From contig JAKACZ010000023.1 in NCBI GenBank assembly GCA_021820965.1, positions 1 to 64,000 of the forward strand: DNA of 64,000 nucleotides, written 5' to 3'. This DNA comes from Bacillota bacterium (lineage in GTDB: Bacteria > Bacillota > Sulfobacillia > Sulfobacillales > Sulfobacillaceae). Numbering within the stretch: position 1 is the first letter of the stretch; every line of letters starts with the position of its first letter. This document shows positions 7,620 through 15,610 of this stretch, one piece after another. The notes beneath the pieces were generated by a model. The model made no database searches. It was given only the letters and a program-made list of their open reading frames with translations, and had not been told where the DNA came from. Both the position numbers and the translations under genes were made by a program.

Positions 7620-8975
7620 ATGAAAACCGAAGGATCGCACATCGCCACCGGACTTACGGCCTTTGATGACGCCCCATTGCGCGGGGTGCATTGGCGCTGG
7701 ACCGTTATTTCCGGGATCGGCGACTATCTTGATGCCGGGGCCTTCGTGGCTGCAGCAGTTTCGTTAGCCGTATGGGGAACAACCTTTCACATCAGCGCCG
7801 GGCTGTTGAGTGTCATCGCCGGCGTCAACGCTATTGCCGTGGCGGTGGGGGCCTTTGTGGCGGGACGGCTGGGCGACCGGTTTGGACGGAAGAAAATATA
7901 TACGTGGGATCTGGTCGTTTACATGGTGGGTGCCTTGCTCACCGTATTTGCCGTGGACCAAGCCATGGTGCTCATCGGGTACCTCATCATCGGTCTGGCC
8001 ATCGGTGCTGACGTGCCAACGGCGTGGTCCTTAATCGCGGAGTTTTCGCCCAAGCGGCATCGGGGCCGCCTCATGACCATCACCAACATTATGTGGTACG
8101 TAGCCGCGATCGTCGTTCTCCTGCTCGCCCTGGCGTTTGACCATATGGGGATGATGGGGACCCGTCTGGTGTGGGCTAGCCTATTCGTCGTGGCGGTCAT
8201 TGGGTACTTCTTCCGACGAACGCTCATTGAATCGCCGCGCTGGTCTGCCACCCACGGCGCCGCTGACAAGGTCGCGGAAGCGACCCGCCAACTGGGCGGG
8301 GGCAGCTCCTCGCCGGAAAGCTTGTTGGGTACCGCGGCAAATTCGTCGTTAGGACAGTTGTTCCAGCGCCAGTACGCGGGCCCCTTATTTCTGGTCGTGT
8401 CTATTTATGTCCTCTGGGGAATACCCGCCAGCACCTATGGGGTGTTCTTCCCTTACATTCTTAAAACGCTTGGGAATACCAGCACGTCCGCTGCCTATTT
8501 ATTGGACATCGGGTGGTTCGCCACCGCCATCATTGCCTTGCTGGTGGTATTCATGCCGTTGAGCGACCGTGTGAATCGTCGCGTCCTCTACGGTGTCAGT
8601 GCGGCCTTTTGTACGGCAGCTTTCGTAGTGTTGGCCATTTTCCCCTTCACCCTGACGACCGCGTTGATCAACGTCATCTTGTTTGGGTTTGGCCAGGGGA
8701 TTGGGTTATGGCCGCTCCAACGGATCTGGTCCACGGAAATGTTCCCGACGGCCATCCGCAACACCGGACAAGGGTTCGTGTGGTCTGCCATGCGCTTTTT
8801 GTCCGGGGTTTGGGCCCTGTTTCTCTTGCCGCTGGTTTCCAAGACGGGAATTTCGGTGATCGCCGTCATTATGGCGCTGATGTTTGCCTACAACATGGTG
8901 GTCGGCAGTATTTGGGGCCCGAAGACCGCCGGGAAATCGTTGGAAGAGATTACAGGAGGAACATTGGGAGCGTAG
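7620..8975 (+). CDS. MFS sugar transporter, probable L-rhamnose importer
   Basis: A 451-residue protein with about 12 hydrophobic segments and the sugar-porter signature GRLGDRFGRKK after helix 2. A second signature-like loop (SDRVNRR) follows helix 8, as expected for a two-fold MFS. It is the last gene of the rhamnose operon, 62 nt after rhaM, and AGGAGGG lies upstream of its ATG. I infer proton-coupled uptake of L-rhamnose from operon position; the sequence alone does not show the substrate. It has no resemblance to the RhaT or RhaSTP systems. Confidence 0.85.
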   Translation: MKTEGSHIATGLTAFDDAPLRGVHWRWTVISGIGDYLDAGAFVAAAVSLAVWGTTFHISAGLLSVIAGVNAIAVAVGAFVAGRLGDRFGRKKIYTWDLVVYMVGALLTVFAVDQAMVLIGYLIIGLAIGADVPTAWSLIAEFSPKRHRGRLMTITNIMWYVAAIVVLLLALAFDHMGMMGTRLVWASLFVVAVIGYFFRRTLIESPRWSATHGAADKVAEATRQLGGGSSSPESLLGTAANSSLGQLFQRQYAGPLFLVVSIYVLWGIPASTYGVFFPYILKTLGNTSTSAAYLLDIGWFATAIIALLVVFMPLSDRVNRRVLYGVSAAFCTAAFVVLAIFPFTLTTALINVILFGFGQGIGLWPLQRIWSTEMFPTAIRNTGQGFVWSAMRFLSGVWALFLLPLVSKTGISVIAVIMALMFAYNMVVGSIWGPKTAGKSLEEITGGTLGA

Positions 8976-9580
8976 GCGCAAGGCGGGGTGGGACTCGATG
9001 AAGATTTTGGGTCCCATCCCATATGACTTCTGTACTGCATGAGTGGGGCTTTTGGAACACCAACAAGTGTTCCCGGTGATGATGGCAGTAAGGAATGCTA
9101 CCCAGAGCCTCATTATTCCCGGCTTTGTAGAGCCGCGCAACTCGGGAGAATATTGCTGAGTATCCACGTCTGCCAGCATACAACCTCGCTCGCTGCTGGT
9201 GCCAAATGACCGCGGGGAAAATCGAGGGCTCAGACGCCCCTACGCTTCTCTGCCATACCAGAGCGCGAAAACGACCCAGATCGATGCGCTACCTAGTTAG
9301 GAGTTCCGCCAACAAAACACGGATTTACAACGCTAGAATTGCAAATAAAAGGATGACCGGCATAAAGATACGGCCTAGCATCGACGATAGCATTACGTAT
9401 TTTAATGTAGTGTGCGGCAGAGGGGCTTCTGTTGGAACGCTCCCGTTAGTCTAATTAAATCCTATCAGCTGTCGCATCGCCTGATAGTTATCCGCGCACC
9501 CCAGCACCATATGCGCTAGTTCCCCTCCGTTTGATTAAAAGAAATTCGTGTAGAACTGTAGGTCGAAAAGGGGTAATCAC
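8976..9580. other. 605-bp gap without a supportable intact gene
   Basis: A hairpin (arms 8985-8994 and 9011-9020, 10 bp with one G-T pair) follows the rhamnose operon but has no T-run, so it is at most a weak terminator. On the minus strand 9451-9540 reads as a short open stretch ending GCADNYQAMRQLIGFN and a stop; this could be a transposase tail, but I cannot assign it. Nothing else stands out. Confidence 0.5.
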
Positions 9581-9889
9581 ATGCCGCACATTAAGCCCAG
9601 TACGGATTTGAGACACAACTACAATGAGATATCCACGTTCTGCCATGAGAGCCGCGTGCCTATATTTATTACTAAGAGTGGTCAGGGGGACTTGGTTGTT
9701 ATGAGCATCGAGACCTATGAGATGCTTAATGGCAAAATCGAATTGTACCGTCTAATCGACGAGGGCAGAGCTGCGGTCAATGAAGGCCAAAAACGCCCGC
9801 TCGCGGATGTCATGCGCGACATCCGACAGGACATAGCCAATGGCAATAGAAATTACGCTGTATATCCGCGCAGCTGTCGGCGCCGATGA
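9581..9889 (+). CDS. Phd/YefM-family antitoxin
   Basis: A 102-residue protein whose first 60 residues follow the Phd/YefM pattern: IKPSTDLRHNYNEIS at the N-terminus, IFITKSGQGDLVVMS, then a helix with YEMLNGKIELYRLIDEG. These proteins bind DNA through the N-terminal domain and mask a RelE/ParE-type toxin with the C-terminal tail. AAAGGGGT precedes the ATG. The last 50 nt overlap the remains of a toxin gene in another frame, the normal order for such pairs. The C-terminal residues CRRR may reflect drift after loss of the toxin. Confidence 0.88.
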   Translation: MPHIKPSTDLRHNYNEISTFCHESRVPIFITKSGQGDLVVMSIETYEMLNGKIELYRLIDEGRAAVNEGQKRPLADVMRDIRQDIANGNRNYAVYPRSCRRR

Positions 9890-10113
9890 CCGCAGCGAAG
9901 AGATGGATGCCATCGAGGAAGCCATCGCGGGTTTGGCGGATATGCCGCAAGAATCCCCCCCGTTACCGACGAACGATTGGGCGTCGATGGGTTATCGCAA
10001 TTGGTGGATCGCTGTCCCCTGAGCCTACGCTATCTTTTTATGTTTCGGCAGATTTAAACCAGATCCTACTCGTCGACGACAGGTCACTGCGTGAAACATT
10101 TGGGTTGATCTGA
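9840..10113 (+). pseudogene. RelE/ParE-type toxin remnant (frameshifted)
   Basis: The first part (9840-10022) reads MAIEITLYIRAAV and then DAIEEAIAGLADMPQ, PLPTND and MGYRNWWIA before a stop. A shift to another frame then gives SFYVSADLNQILLVDDRSLRETFGLI (to 10113). The two halves together match the order of a RelE/ParE toxin (N-terminal strand, LADMP helix end, the YLIFY-like strand, VEDLNQI hairpin), but the protein is about 10-15 residues short and broken by a frameshift. It overlaps the antitoxin start-to-end as in active pairs. I read it as a dead toxin beside an intact antitoxin. Confidence 0.75.
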
Positions 10114-10381
10114 TGACACCCCACGCTCAGCGATGAACCGGGGAACCCAGATAGTCCCATTCATGGATGTTCCCGGTGTTACAAACCGTCGAGAGAAGGA
10201 ACCCGTCAAGAAGCATTTCTTCTTGCGTTGGAACTTTGTGAAAAGTCTCCCTAGGGGCCTAGGCCGGCAGTCTCTCCATCGTTCGGCTTACCCATAAGGG
10301 ATGCAACTCCCCCTTTCGCTCGTTATAGAGACAAAGGCTTCACTTGCTTGTCTCATTCTCGCCAATCAAGGGGTGCATCCG

Positions 10382-11251
10382 TTGACGCATCATTATCTGA
10401 TCCCCGCTTTAATCGCGGGCCTCATTCAAGGCATTGTCGAATGGCTGCCGGTCAGCAGCAAAACCATGATTACCATCTATTTCACAGTAATTGGCATTAA
10501 GGTGCAAAATGCGTACGATCTCGGCCTCATTGCCAATTTCGGGTCGTTTTTCGCGGCGCTTTATTATTTTCGCGTGGAGGTGGTCAAGACCATCAAGGCC
10601 TTAGTCCACCCCTTTAGCACAGATTATTATGCCCGCCTGTTGCGGTTTTTGTTCGTGGCCACGCTGGCCACAGGAGCCACCGGTATTCCCGCGTTCATCG
10701 TCGTACGTCATGCCTTCAGCGCCGTGGGCGGATCGGCGGCCATGGTCGTCATCGGCATCCTGCTTCTCTTCACCGGATTTGTGGTGAGAAATAAGGAAAA
10801 GATGGTGGAACGTAGTCAAAAGGCCGCTGACGGTTCCGATGCCTCGTCGGGCACCGGCCGGGTTCCAGGCATGGGAATCTCCGTCCTCACCGGCGCAATG
10901 CAAGGTTTGGCAGGGTTGCCCGGAATCAGCCGAAGCGGCATGACCATTACCCCGTTGCTCTGGTATGGCTTTACAGCCCGCGAAGCCATTCGTTTGTCGT
11001 TTATGCTGGACGTCCTCGCGCTGGTCGGCGCGGGATTGGTGCCTTTGCTGATCGGCCATGGAGGAACGGCGGCGGTGGCCCAATTGGGCCTTACGACCAC
11101 AGTTCTAATGGTTGCGGTTGCCAGTGTTGTGTCTTTCCTGGCGATTAGCGGCGTGATCCGGTTAGCCAGTCGGTTGCGCACGTCCACTGCCACATTTGCT
11201 ATCGCTGGGATCACCCTGGTGGTGGCGATCCTTGCCCTCATGCGCGTATAG
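10382..11251 (+). CDS. uppP: Undecaprenyl-diphosphatase (UppP/BacA family)
   Basis: An integral membrane protein of about 289 residues with the two BacA signatures: GLIQGIVEWLPVSSKT near the N-terminus and PGISRSGMTI in the second half, plus 7-8 hydrophobic helices. It dephosphorylates undecaprenyl diphosphate to recycle the lipid carrier for peptidoglycan and gives bacitracin tolerance. The polar loop at about residues 145-170 is longer than usual. I chose TTG at 10382 because AAGGGGTG lies 7 nt upstream; ATG at 10301 (27 residues longer) has no spaced ribosome site. It stands alone. Confidence 0.88.
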   Translation: MTHHYLIPALIAGLIQGIVEWLPVSSKTMITIYFTVIGIKVQNAYDLGLIANFGSFFAALYYFRVEVVKTIKALVHPFSTDYYARLLRFLFVATLATGATGIPAFIVVRHAFSAVGGSAAMVVIGILLLFTGFVVRNKEKMVERSQKAADGSDASSGTGRVPGMGISVLTGAMQGLAGLPGISRSGMTITPLLWYGFTAREAIRLSFMLDVLALVGAGLVPLLIGHGGTAAVAQLGLTTTVLMVAVASVVSFLAISGVIRLASRLRTSTATFAIAGITLVVAILALMRV

Positions 11252-11502
11252 GACGAGGGCCGAAGGTCGCCAGGCCGGCGTCATAAGCTTCACGCCACTT
11301 GGCGCTCTACTTAGTGCTCCGTCGGTTATGGGCGTCCGATTTTGATGATCAGAATGCCGGTCGGACGTCCGCCGACCCGTGGCTCCTCTATCGGTAACGA
11401 TTAGGCATTGAGACACCACAAGCTCGCATCGGCGGAATTTAGAACACTGCTAGCAACTCCATTTGCACAGTCGGTTATACTACACTCGAAGGAGGCGATA
11501 CG

Positions 11503-12075
11503 GTGGCTTTTGAACAGCACCTCGAAATCGGGTTAGATTTCGAACTTAAAGAGCGCGTTGCCCACGAGTTCATTCGCGAAGGCCGCCTGTTCGGATCGGT
11601 GCCGCAAGCCGCGTTAACTGCGGACGAAGTGGCCGAACTAACCCGCGCCGGGTGGACTAAGCGAGACTACCACGATGCGCCGGTTATGGAAGCGCCGCAG
11701 TCCACCATCGACTGGCCCATACTGCAGCAAAAGCATCGGGACAGCACGCTTCATGCCATCAGTCATCGGTTGGAGCAAGGAGCCCCTTGGGTCGGGACGC
11801 GTCAGCAAATTTTGGAGGAACTCCTGGCCTCGCAATGGGAAGAGCAGGAAGATGAACTCCGCACCTTACTCCATGCGTTCGCGTTTGCCTCGATATGGGA
11901 TCAGGACGAAGGCGCGGCGGACGGCAAGGCCATCGAGTCCCGAGAAACCTTTTTCTTCTATACCCAGAAAATGCGTGCCACCGCACTCAAGGCCTCCAGC
12001 TACGCTACCCAGGCCCCGCAAGGCGACAATGGTTTTTGGGATATGGTCTCCGCTCTCAGCGACGTTCACGAGTAA
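11503..12075 (+). CDS. Hypothetical protein, 190 residues
   Basis: I do not recognise this protein. It starts with GTG 7 nt after GGAGGCG, and a TATACT -10-like box lies at 11476. The sequence is soluble, acidic and mostly helical, with Trp-rich patches (DWPILQQ, WVGTRQQ, SQWEEQEDE, DNGFWDM) and no signal peptide, membrane segment or cysteine cluster. Its 3' end overlaps the convergent acetyltransferase gene by 20 nt. Strong start signal and good codon structure make it a real gene of unknown function. Confidence 0.7.
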   Translation: MAFEQHLEIGLDFELKERVAHEFIREGRLFGSVPQAALTADEVAELTRAGWTKRDYHDAPVMEAPQSTIDWPILQQKHRDSTLHAISHRLEQGAPWVGTRQQILEELLASQWEEQEDELRTLLHAFAFASIWDQDEGAADGKAIESRETFFFYTQKMRATALKASSYATQAPQGDNGFWDMVSALSDVHE

Positions 12076-12610
12076 GCCAGCGTGCCATCCAGATCTCGTC
12101 CACCAAGGCGCCGCGAATGAGGTACTGGCCCTTACGCCGGCCCTCCTCGACATATCCCATTCGTTCATAGAGATGAATCGCCGCCGCGTTGCTGGCGAAC
12201 ACGGCCAGTGAAATTTTTTCCACACCCACCGAGAGTGCCCAGGCTTCTGCGGTGGACAAGAGCCCCCGGCCCATTCCGCGGCCGCGGTACGCGGGAAACA
12301 GCGCCATTCCGAAGATGGCGGTGTGGTGATTCTTTTTCGTGGCCCCGCGAATCATTTCCAAGGAACCCGCGATATGGCTCTCTTGTTCGGCCACCAAAAT
12401 GCACTGCAGGTCAGCGTTTCTTTGGCCAATTAGCTGGGATTCCTGCTCGGCCGTCAACTGCGCAGCTTCATCGGCGATATAGATCTCTTCGTGGCCGACG
12501 CGGTTCAAGAGTTCCACCATCATCGCGCCGTCCTCGGGCCGGGCGTCGCGTACCAGATACGGATTGCCTAGACGGTCGTGAAAGGCTTTGGGAATGACGG
12601 GCTCGGCCAT
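12056..12610 (-). CDS. GNAT-family N-acetyltransferase
   Basis: A 184-residue protein with the GNAT fold order. FPAYRGRGMGRGLL is motif A (acetyl-CoA pyrophosphate loop, RGxGxG), and a motif B-like stretch ISLAVFASNAAAIHLYERMGYVEEG ends in the usual LYERMGY. GGAGGTG lies 4 nt before ATG. Substrate unknown; the family includes Rim-type protein acetylases and small-molecule acetylases. It overlaps the upstream gene (12468-12869) by 143 nt in another frame and is convergent with the 190-residue hypothetical. Confidence 0.88.
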   Translation of the reverse strand: MAEPVIPKAFHDRLGNPYLVRDARPEDGAMMVELLNRVGHEEIYIADEAAQLTAEQESQLIGQRNADLQCILVAEQESHIAGSLEMIRGATKKNHHTAIFGMALFPAYRGRGMGRGLLSTAEAWALSVGVEKISLAVFASNAAAIHLYERMGYVEEGRRKGQYLIRGALVDEIWMARWLTRERR

Positions 12611-12869
12611 GGTGCACCTCCATGTGCAATGATTCGCCGTCCAAAACCCGTTTTCCTGTCACGGTTCGACGCGGCTTACGCCGGCGAGGCGAAACGGCCT
12701 GGTCGAGTTCCTCGATAAGGACAATACTTTCATACGGCACCGACAGTACCCGCTGGCGGCCGCGGCTGTCCTTTCCCCAAAACTTCAACGCGCGGTCACC
12801 CCAAAGAAGGTGCGTCGCGCGATACCGGGCGTGCTGGGTCTTGATCAGATAGTGTCGGCGCGTCGCCAT
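12468..12869 (-). CDS. Hypothetical basic protein overlapping the GNAT gene
   Basis: A 133-residue reading frame. The N-terminal 70 residues (MATRRHYLIKTQHARY, then WGDRALKFWGKDSRGR and VPYESIVLIEEL) look like a small beta-rich domain and are preceded by a strong GGGAGGGG ribosome site. The C-terminal 47 codons lie wholly inside the GNAT gene in another frame and are Arg- and Ser-rich, so they look like read-through rather than a selected domain. Either the overlap is genuine or a frameshift near 12650 removed the normal stop. Function unknown. Confidence 0.45.
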   Translation of the reverse strand: MATRRHYLIKTQHARYRATHLLWGDRALKFWGKDSRGRQRVLSVPYESIVLIEELDQAVSPRRRKPRRTVTGKRVLDGESLHMEVHHGRARHSQSLSRPSRQSVSGTRRPARGRRDDGGTLEPRRPRRDLYRR

Positions 12870-13220
12870 GAAAGCCCCTCCCAGGATCGAAGTCTCAGGT
12901 AGAGTTCCCTGGCTATCAGGGGGTCTATGCAGCGATTAGACACCGGGGTGGTTGACTATCTCAATCATCGGTCGGCACGCATGGAGATTGCCGCCTCATG
13001 GTGGTGACACAACGAATGCGCGTCCGAGCCAGGTTCGACAAGAAGTATTGCGGCCAGACCTGCGCTACCCCCTGCAATGTGGGCTCACCGGCTTCCAGCG
13101 CTTGACGATGCTGCGTCAGTAGCTAGGGACTATACCTGGGTCGGCCTCGCCTCTCAAGTCACCCATCGTCGCTGGGAATTGTTATTTATATGTATTGTTC
13201 CAATGGACAGAATAATCACG
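12870..13220. other. 350-bp gap, no gene seen
   Basis: Between the minus-strand hypothetical and the lacI promoter I see no supportable reading frame. A short open frame entering the lacI start (from 13077) has no ribosome site and unlikely composition. Confidence 0.5.
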
Positions 13221-13253
13221 TATAATGAAACCGATTTCGGAAACCGATTTCGG
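13221..13253 (+). promoter_or_regulatory. lacI-operon -10 box with two tandem LacI-type operators
   Basis: A perfect -10 box TATAAT lies at 13221-13226; the -35 is weak (TTCCAA at 13199-13204, 16-bp spacer). Immediately downstream AAACCGATTTCGG is repeated exactly (13228-13240 and 13241-13253). Each copy contains GAAACCGATTTC (13227-13238 and 13240-13251), close to the palindromic CG-centred sites bound by LacI-family repressors. The two sites sit over the likely transcription start and reach the ribosome site, so repression by the adjacent LacI protein is likely. Confidence 0.7.
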
Positions 13254-13261
13254 AGGGACTT

Positions 13262-14290
13262 ATGAAAACCAAAGGCATCACCATTGCTGATGTTGCAAGG
13301 CGGGCTCAGGTATCCCAAGCCAGCGTCTCCCGCTATCTGAACGGGATTGAGGGGAACCTGTCCACGGAGACAGCAGGACGCATTCAGAAGGCCATTAATG
13401 ACATGGGATACCGCCCCAATGCTTGGGCGCGGTCGTTGAAAACCCAGCGAAGCGGCCTCTTGGCCGTGGTCGTGCCGGACTTGGCAAACTCCTTTGTGCC
13501 AGCCGTGCTGGACGGGATAGAAGCCGCGACAAACGATGCCGGCTTCAGCCTGCTAATTGGCAATTCCCAAAATGATCAGATGCGGGAGTCTGCCCTATTG
13601 GACCGCTTGCTTCAGCAACGCGCGGAGGGCATTATTCTACAGCCGACGTCCGACCACGTGAGCGAGCCCTTGCGTGCACTGGTGTCGGAAGGCGTGCCGG
13701 TGGTGTTGATTGACCGGTTGACTCATGACGAGCTCGTCCTGGATATGGTGGGGCTGGATAATCGTGGTGCGATTCGTATGGCGTTCGAGCACCTGCAGGC
13801 CAGAGGATATCGTCAGATTGTGTACGTCACCGACCCACCCGATGCTGTCAGTTCGCGCCACGAGCGCGAGCAGGCCGTCCTGGCCCATCAATCCGCATGG
13901 GGTGCTGTCCGCCTGGTAGTTCGAACCCACAACGATCCCGGTGCACTCACCAGTGTCCTAAAGGAGGCTGTGGATATAGTGCCAGGCGGTCATACGGCAG
14001 TGCTGTGCAGCAATGGCATGACCGCATTGTACGCTTTGGAGGCGATTCGGACCATCGGGTACCTGGTACCCGGTGACCTCGGAATGATGATGATTGACGA
14101 CCCGACTTGGGCGCCCTACGTGCTAGGGGGCATCACTAGCATTGCACAGCCTACCTTCAATTTAGGGAATCGCGCTGCACAGCGTTTGTTGAACCGCATC
14201 CACCACACGGTCACAAAGCCGCTGGAGACCCGGTTGCCTGGCCAGCTGATGATACGCAACTCAACGATGTGTCCATTACGAGAGGAGTGA
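13262..14290 (+). CDS. LacI-family transcriptional repressor
   Basis: A 342-residue protein with the LacI N-terminal helix-turn-helix (ITIADVARRAQVSQASVSRYLNG, residues 6-28) and hinge helix, then a periplasmic-binding-protein-like core (LLAVVVPDLANSFVPAVLDGIE near 62-83). GGAGGG precedes its ATG. Two candidate operators overlap its own promoter, and the downstream MFS transporter and 2-hydroxyacid dehydrogenase follow closely, so it probably represses all three genes until a sugar or sugar-acid inducer binds. Ligand unknown. Confidence 0.92.
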   Translation: MKTKGITIADVARRAQVSQASVSRYLNGIEGNLSTETAGRIQKAINDMGYRPNAWARSLKTQRSGLLAVVVPDLANSFVPAVLDGIEAATNDAGFSLLIGNSQNDQMRESALLDRLLQQRAEGIILQPTSDHVSEPLRALVSEGVPVVLIDRLTHDELVLDMVGLDNRGAIRMAFEHLQARGYRQIVYVTDPPDAVSSRHEREQAVLAHQSAWGAVRLVVRTHNDPGALTSVLKEAVDIVPGGHTAVLCSNGMTALYALEAIRTIGYLVPGDLGMMMIDDPTWAPYVLGGITSIAQPTFNLGNRAAQRLLNRIHHTVTKPLETRLPGQLMIRNSTMCPLREE

Positions 14291-14295
14291 CCAAG

Positions 14296-15573
14296 ATGGA
14301 GTCGACTGGAGCTCGACAACGGTGGGTGCGATTAATACCCATCATTTTCATTGTGTACAGTTTGGCCTATGTGGACCGCGCCAATTTTGGATTCGGTGCA
14401 GCAGCGGGGCTTGCCACGACATTGCACATCACCGCAGGCGCCACCGCGCTATTAAGTTCTTTGTTCTTTCTGGGGTACTTCTTCTTTCAAATTCCGGGCG
14501 CCCATTACGCTGAGAAGCGGAGCGCTAAGCGAATCGTTTTTTGGGGTATGATTTTGTGGGGTGTGTTAGCTTCGCTGACCGGCGTCATTACCAGTGTTGG
14601 GTGGCTGATGGTGGACCGACTGCTGCTGGGCGTGGTGGAGAGCGTCCTGTTTCCTTCGTTGTTGGTTTTCAACACCCATTGGTTTCTAAAACCCGAGCGC
14701 GCCCGAGCCAACACCTTCTTGATTCTGGGCAATCCGGTGACGGTGCTTTGGATGTCGGTGGTATCCGGATTTCTGATTGCCGCCATTGGATGGCAGTGGA
14801 TGTTCATCTTGGAGGGCATTCCGTCTATCGTCATGGCATTCATTTGGTGGTGGTTAATTGATGACAATCCCCGCGACGCAGCTTGGCTCAATCTCGAACA
14901 ACAGCGGAATTTCAGCGACATACTGGGCGCCGAACAAAACGCCTTTCGGGAAAAGCCCCAATATTGGAAGGCATTACACTCGCGTGACGTGCTACTGCTA
15001 GCGGGTCAATACTTCTTCTGGAGCATCGGCGTGTATGGGTTTGTCTTGTGGCTGCCCTCAATTATTAAGGATGCATCGGGCCTAGGGATCGGCGTAACCG
15101 GCTTGATTAGCGCCATTCCGTATTTGCTGGCCATCGTGTTGATGGTGGGGGCATCCTATTTCGCCGATAAGCGATTAAACCGCAAGGTCTATGTCTGGCC
15201 GTTTTTGGTGTTGGCGGGCATCGCGCTTTATGGCTCGTTTATTATCGGCGTGCACCAGTTTGTTCCGGCCATGATTTTGCTGGTTCTTGCAGGTGGATTG
15301 ATGTATGCGCCATACGGACCATTCTTCGCAATTATTCCGGACATTGTGCCTCGCAGTGGCTCGGGCGAATCGATGGCGATGATTAACAGCATGGGGGCCC
15401 TGGGCTCGTTCGTCGGATCCTATTTTGTGGGGTTTCTTAATGCGGGAACGGGAAGCCCCAACGACGGATTTCTATTTATGTCGTTGAGCCTGGTTTTGTC
15501 AGCGGTTTTGACCATGTTGGTCCATGCGAAGACCGGAACTGCATCCGGCTATCCTGCTGATCGCGCAATATAA
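14296..15573 (+). CDS. MFS transporter, anion:cation symporter (ACS) type
   Basis: About 425 residues with 12 predicted membrane segments. The N-terminal YVDRANFGFG is the typical ACS-family start, and YFFFQIPGAHYAEKR is a variant of the loop 2-3 signature. ACS members import organic anions such as galactonate, glucarate, tartrate or phthalate. ATG at 14296 is preceded by AGAGGAGTGA and lies 6 nt after the lacI stop; an earlier GTG inside lacI is less likely. With the next gene it suggests uptake and reduction or oxidation of a hydroxy or keto acid. Confidence 0.87.
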   Translation: MESTGARQRWVRLIPIIFIVYSLAYVDRANFGFGAAAGLATTLHITAGATALLSSLFFLGYFFFQIPGAHYAEKRSAKRIVFWGMILWGVLASLTGVITSVGWLMVDRLLLGVVESVLFPSLLVFNTHWFLKPERARANTFLILGNPVTVLWMSVVSGFLIAAIGWQWMFILEGIPSIVMAFIWWWLIDDNPRDAAWLNLEQQRNFSDILGAEQNAFREKPQYWKALHSRDVLLLAGQYFFWSIGVYGFVLWLPSIIKDASGLGIGVTGLISAIPYLLAIVLMVGASYFADKRLNRKVYVWPFLVLAGIALYGSFIIGVHQFVPAMILLVLAGGLMYAPYGPFFAIIPDIVPRSGSGESMAMINSMGALGSFVGSYFVGFLNAGTGSPNDGFLFMSLSLVLSAVLTMLVHAKTGTASGYPADRAI

Positions 15574-15610
15574 CAAAGGCTGATTGGCAAATAACGGAGG
15601 GGCGCGTAGA

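Noticed and set aside
8985-9020. Hairpin after the rhamnose operon as a rho-independent terminator
   Set aside because: Stem is acceptable, but the loop is 16 nt and no T-run follows; not called as a terminator.
10301-10381. Upstream ATG start of uppP adding 27 residues
   Set aside because: The ATG has its purine run directly adjacent with no spacer, and the extension does not resemble the UppP N-terminus.
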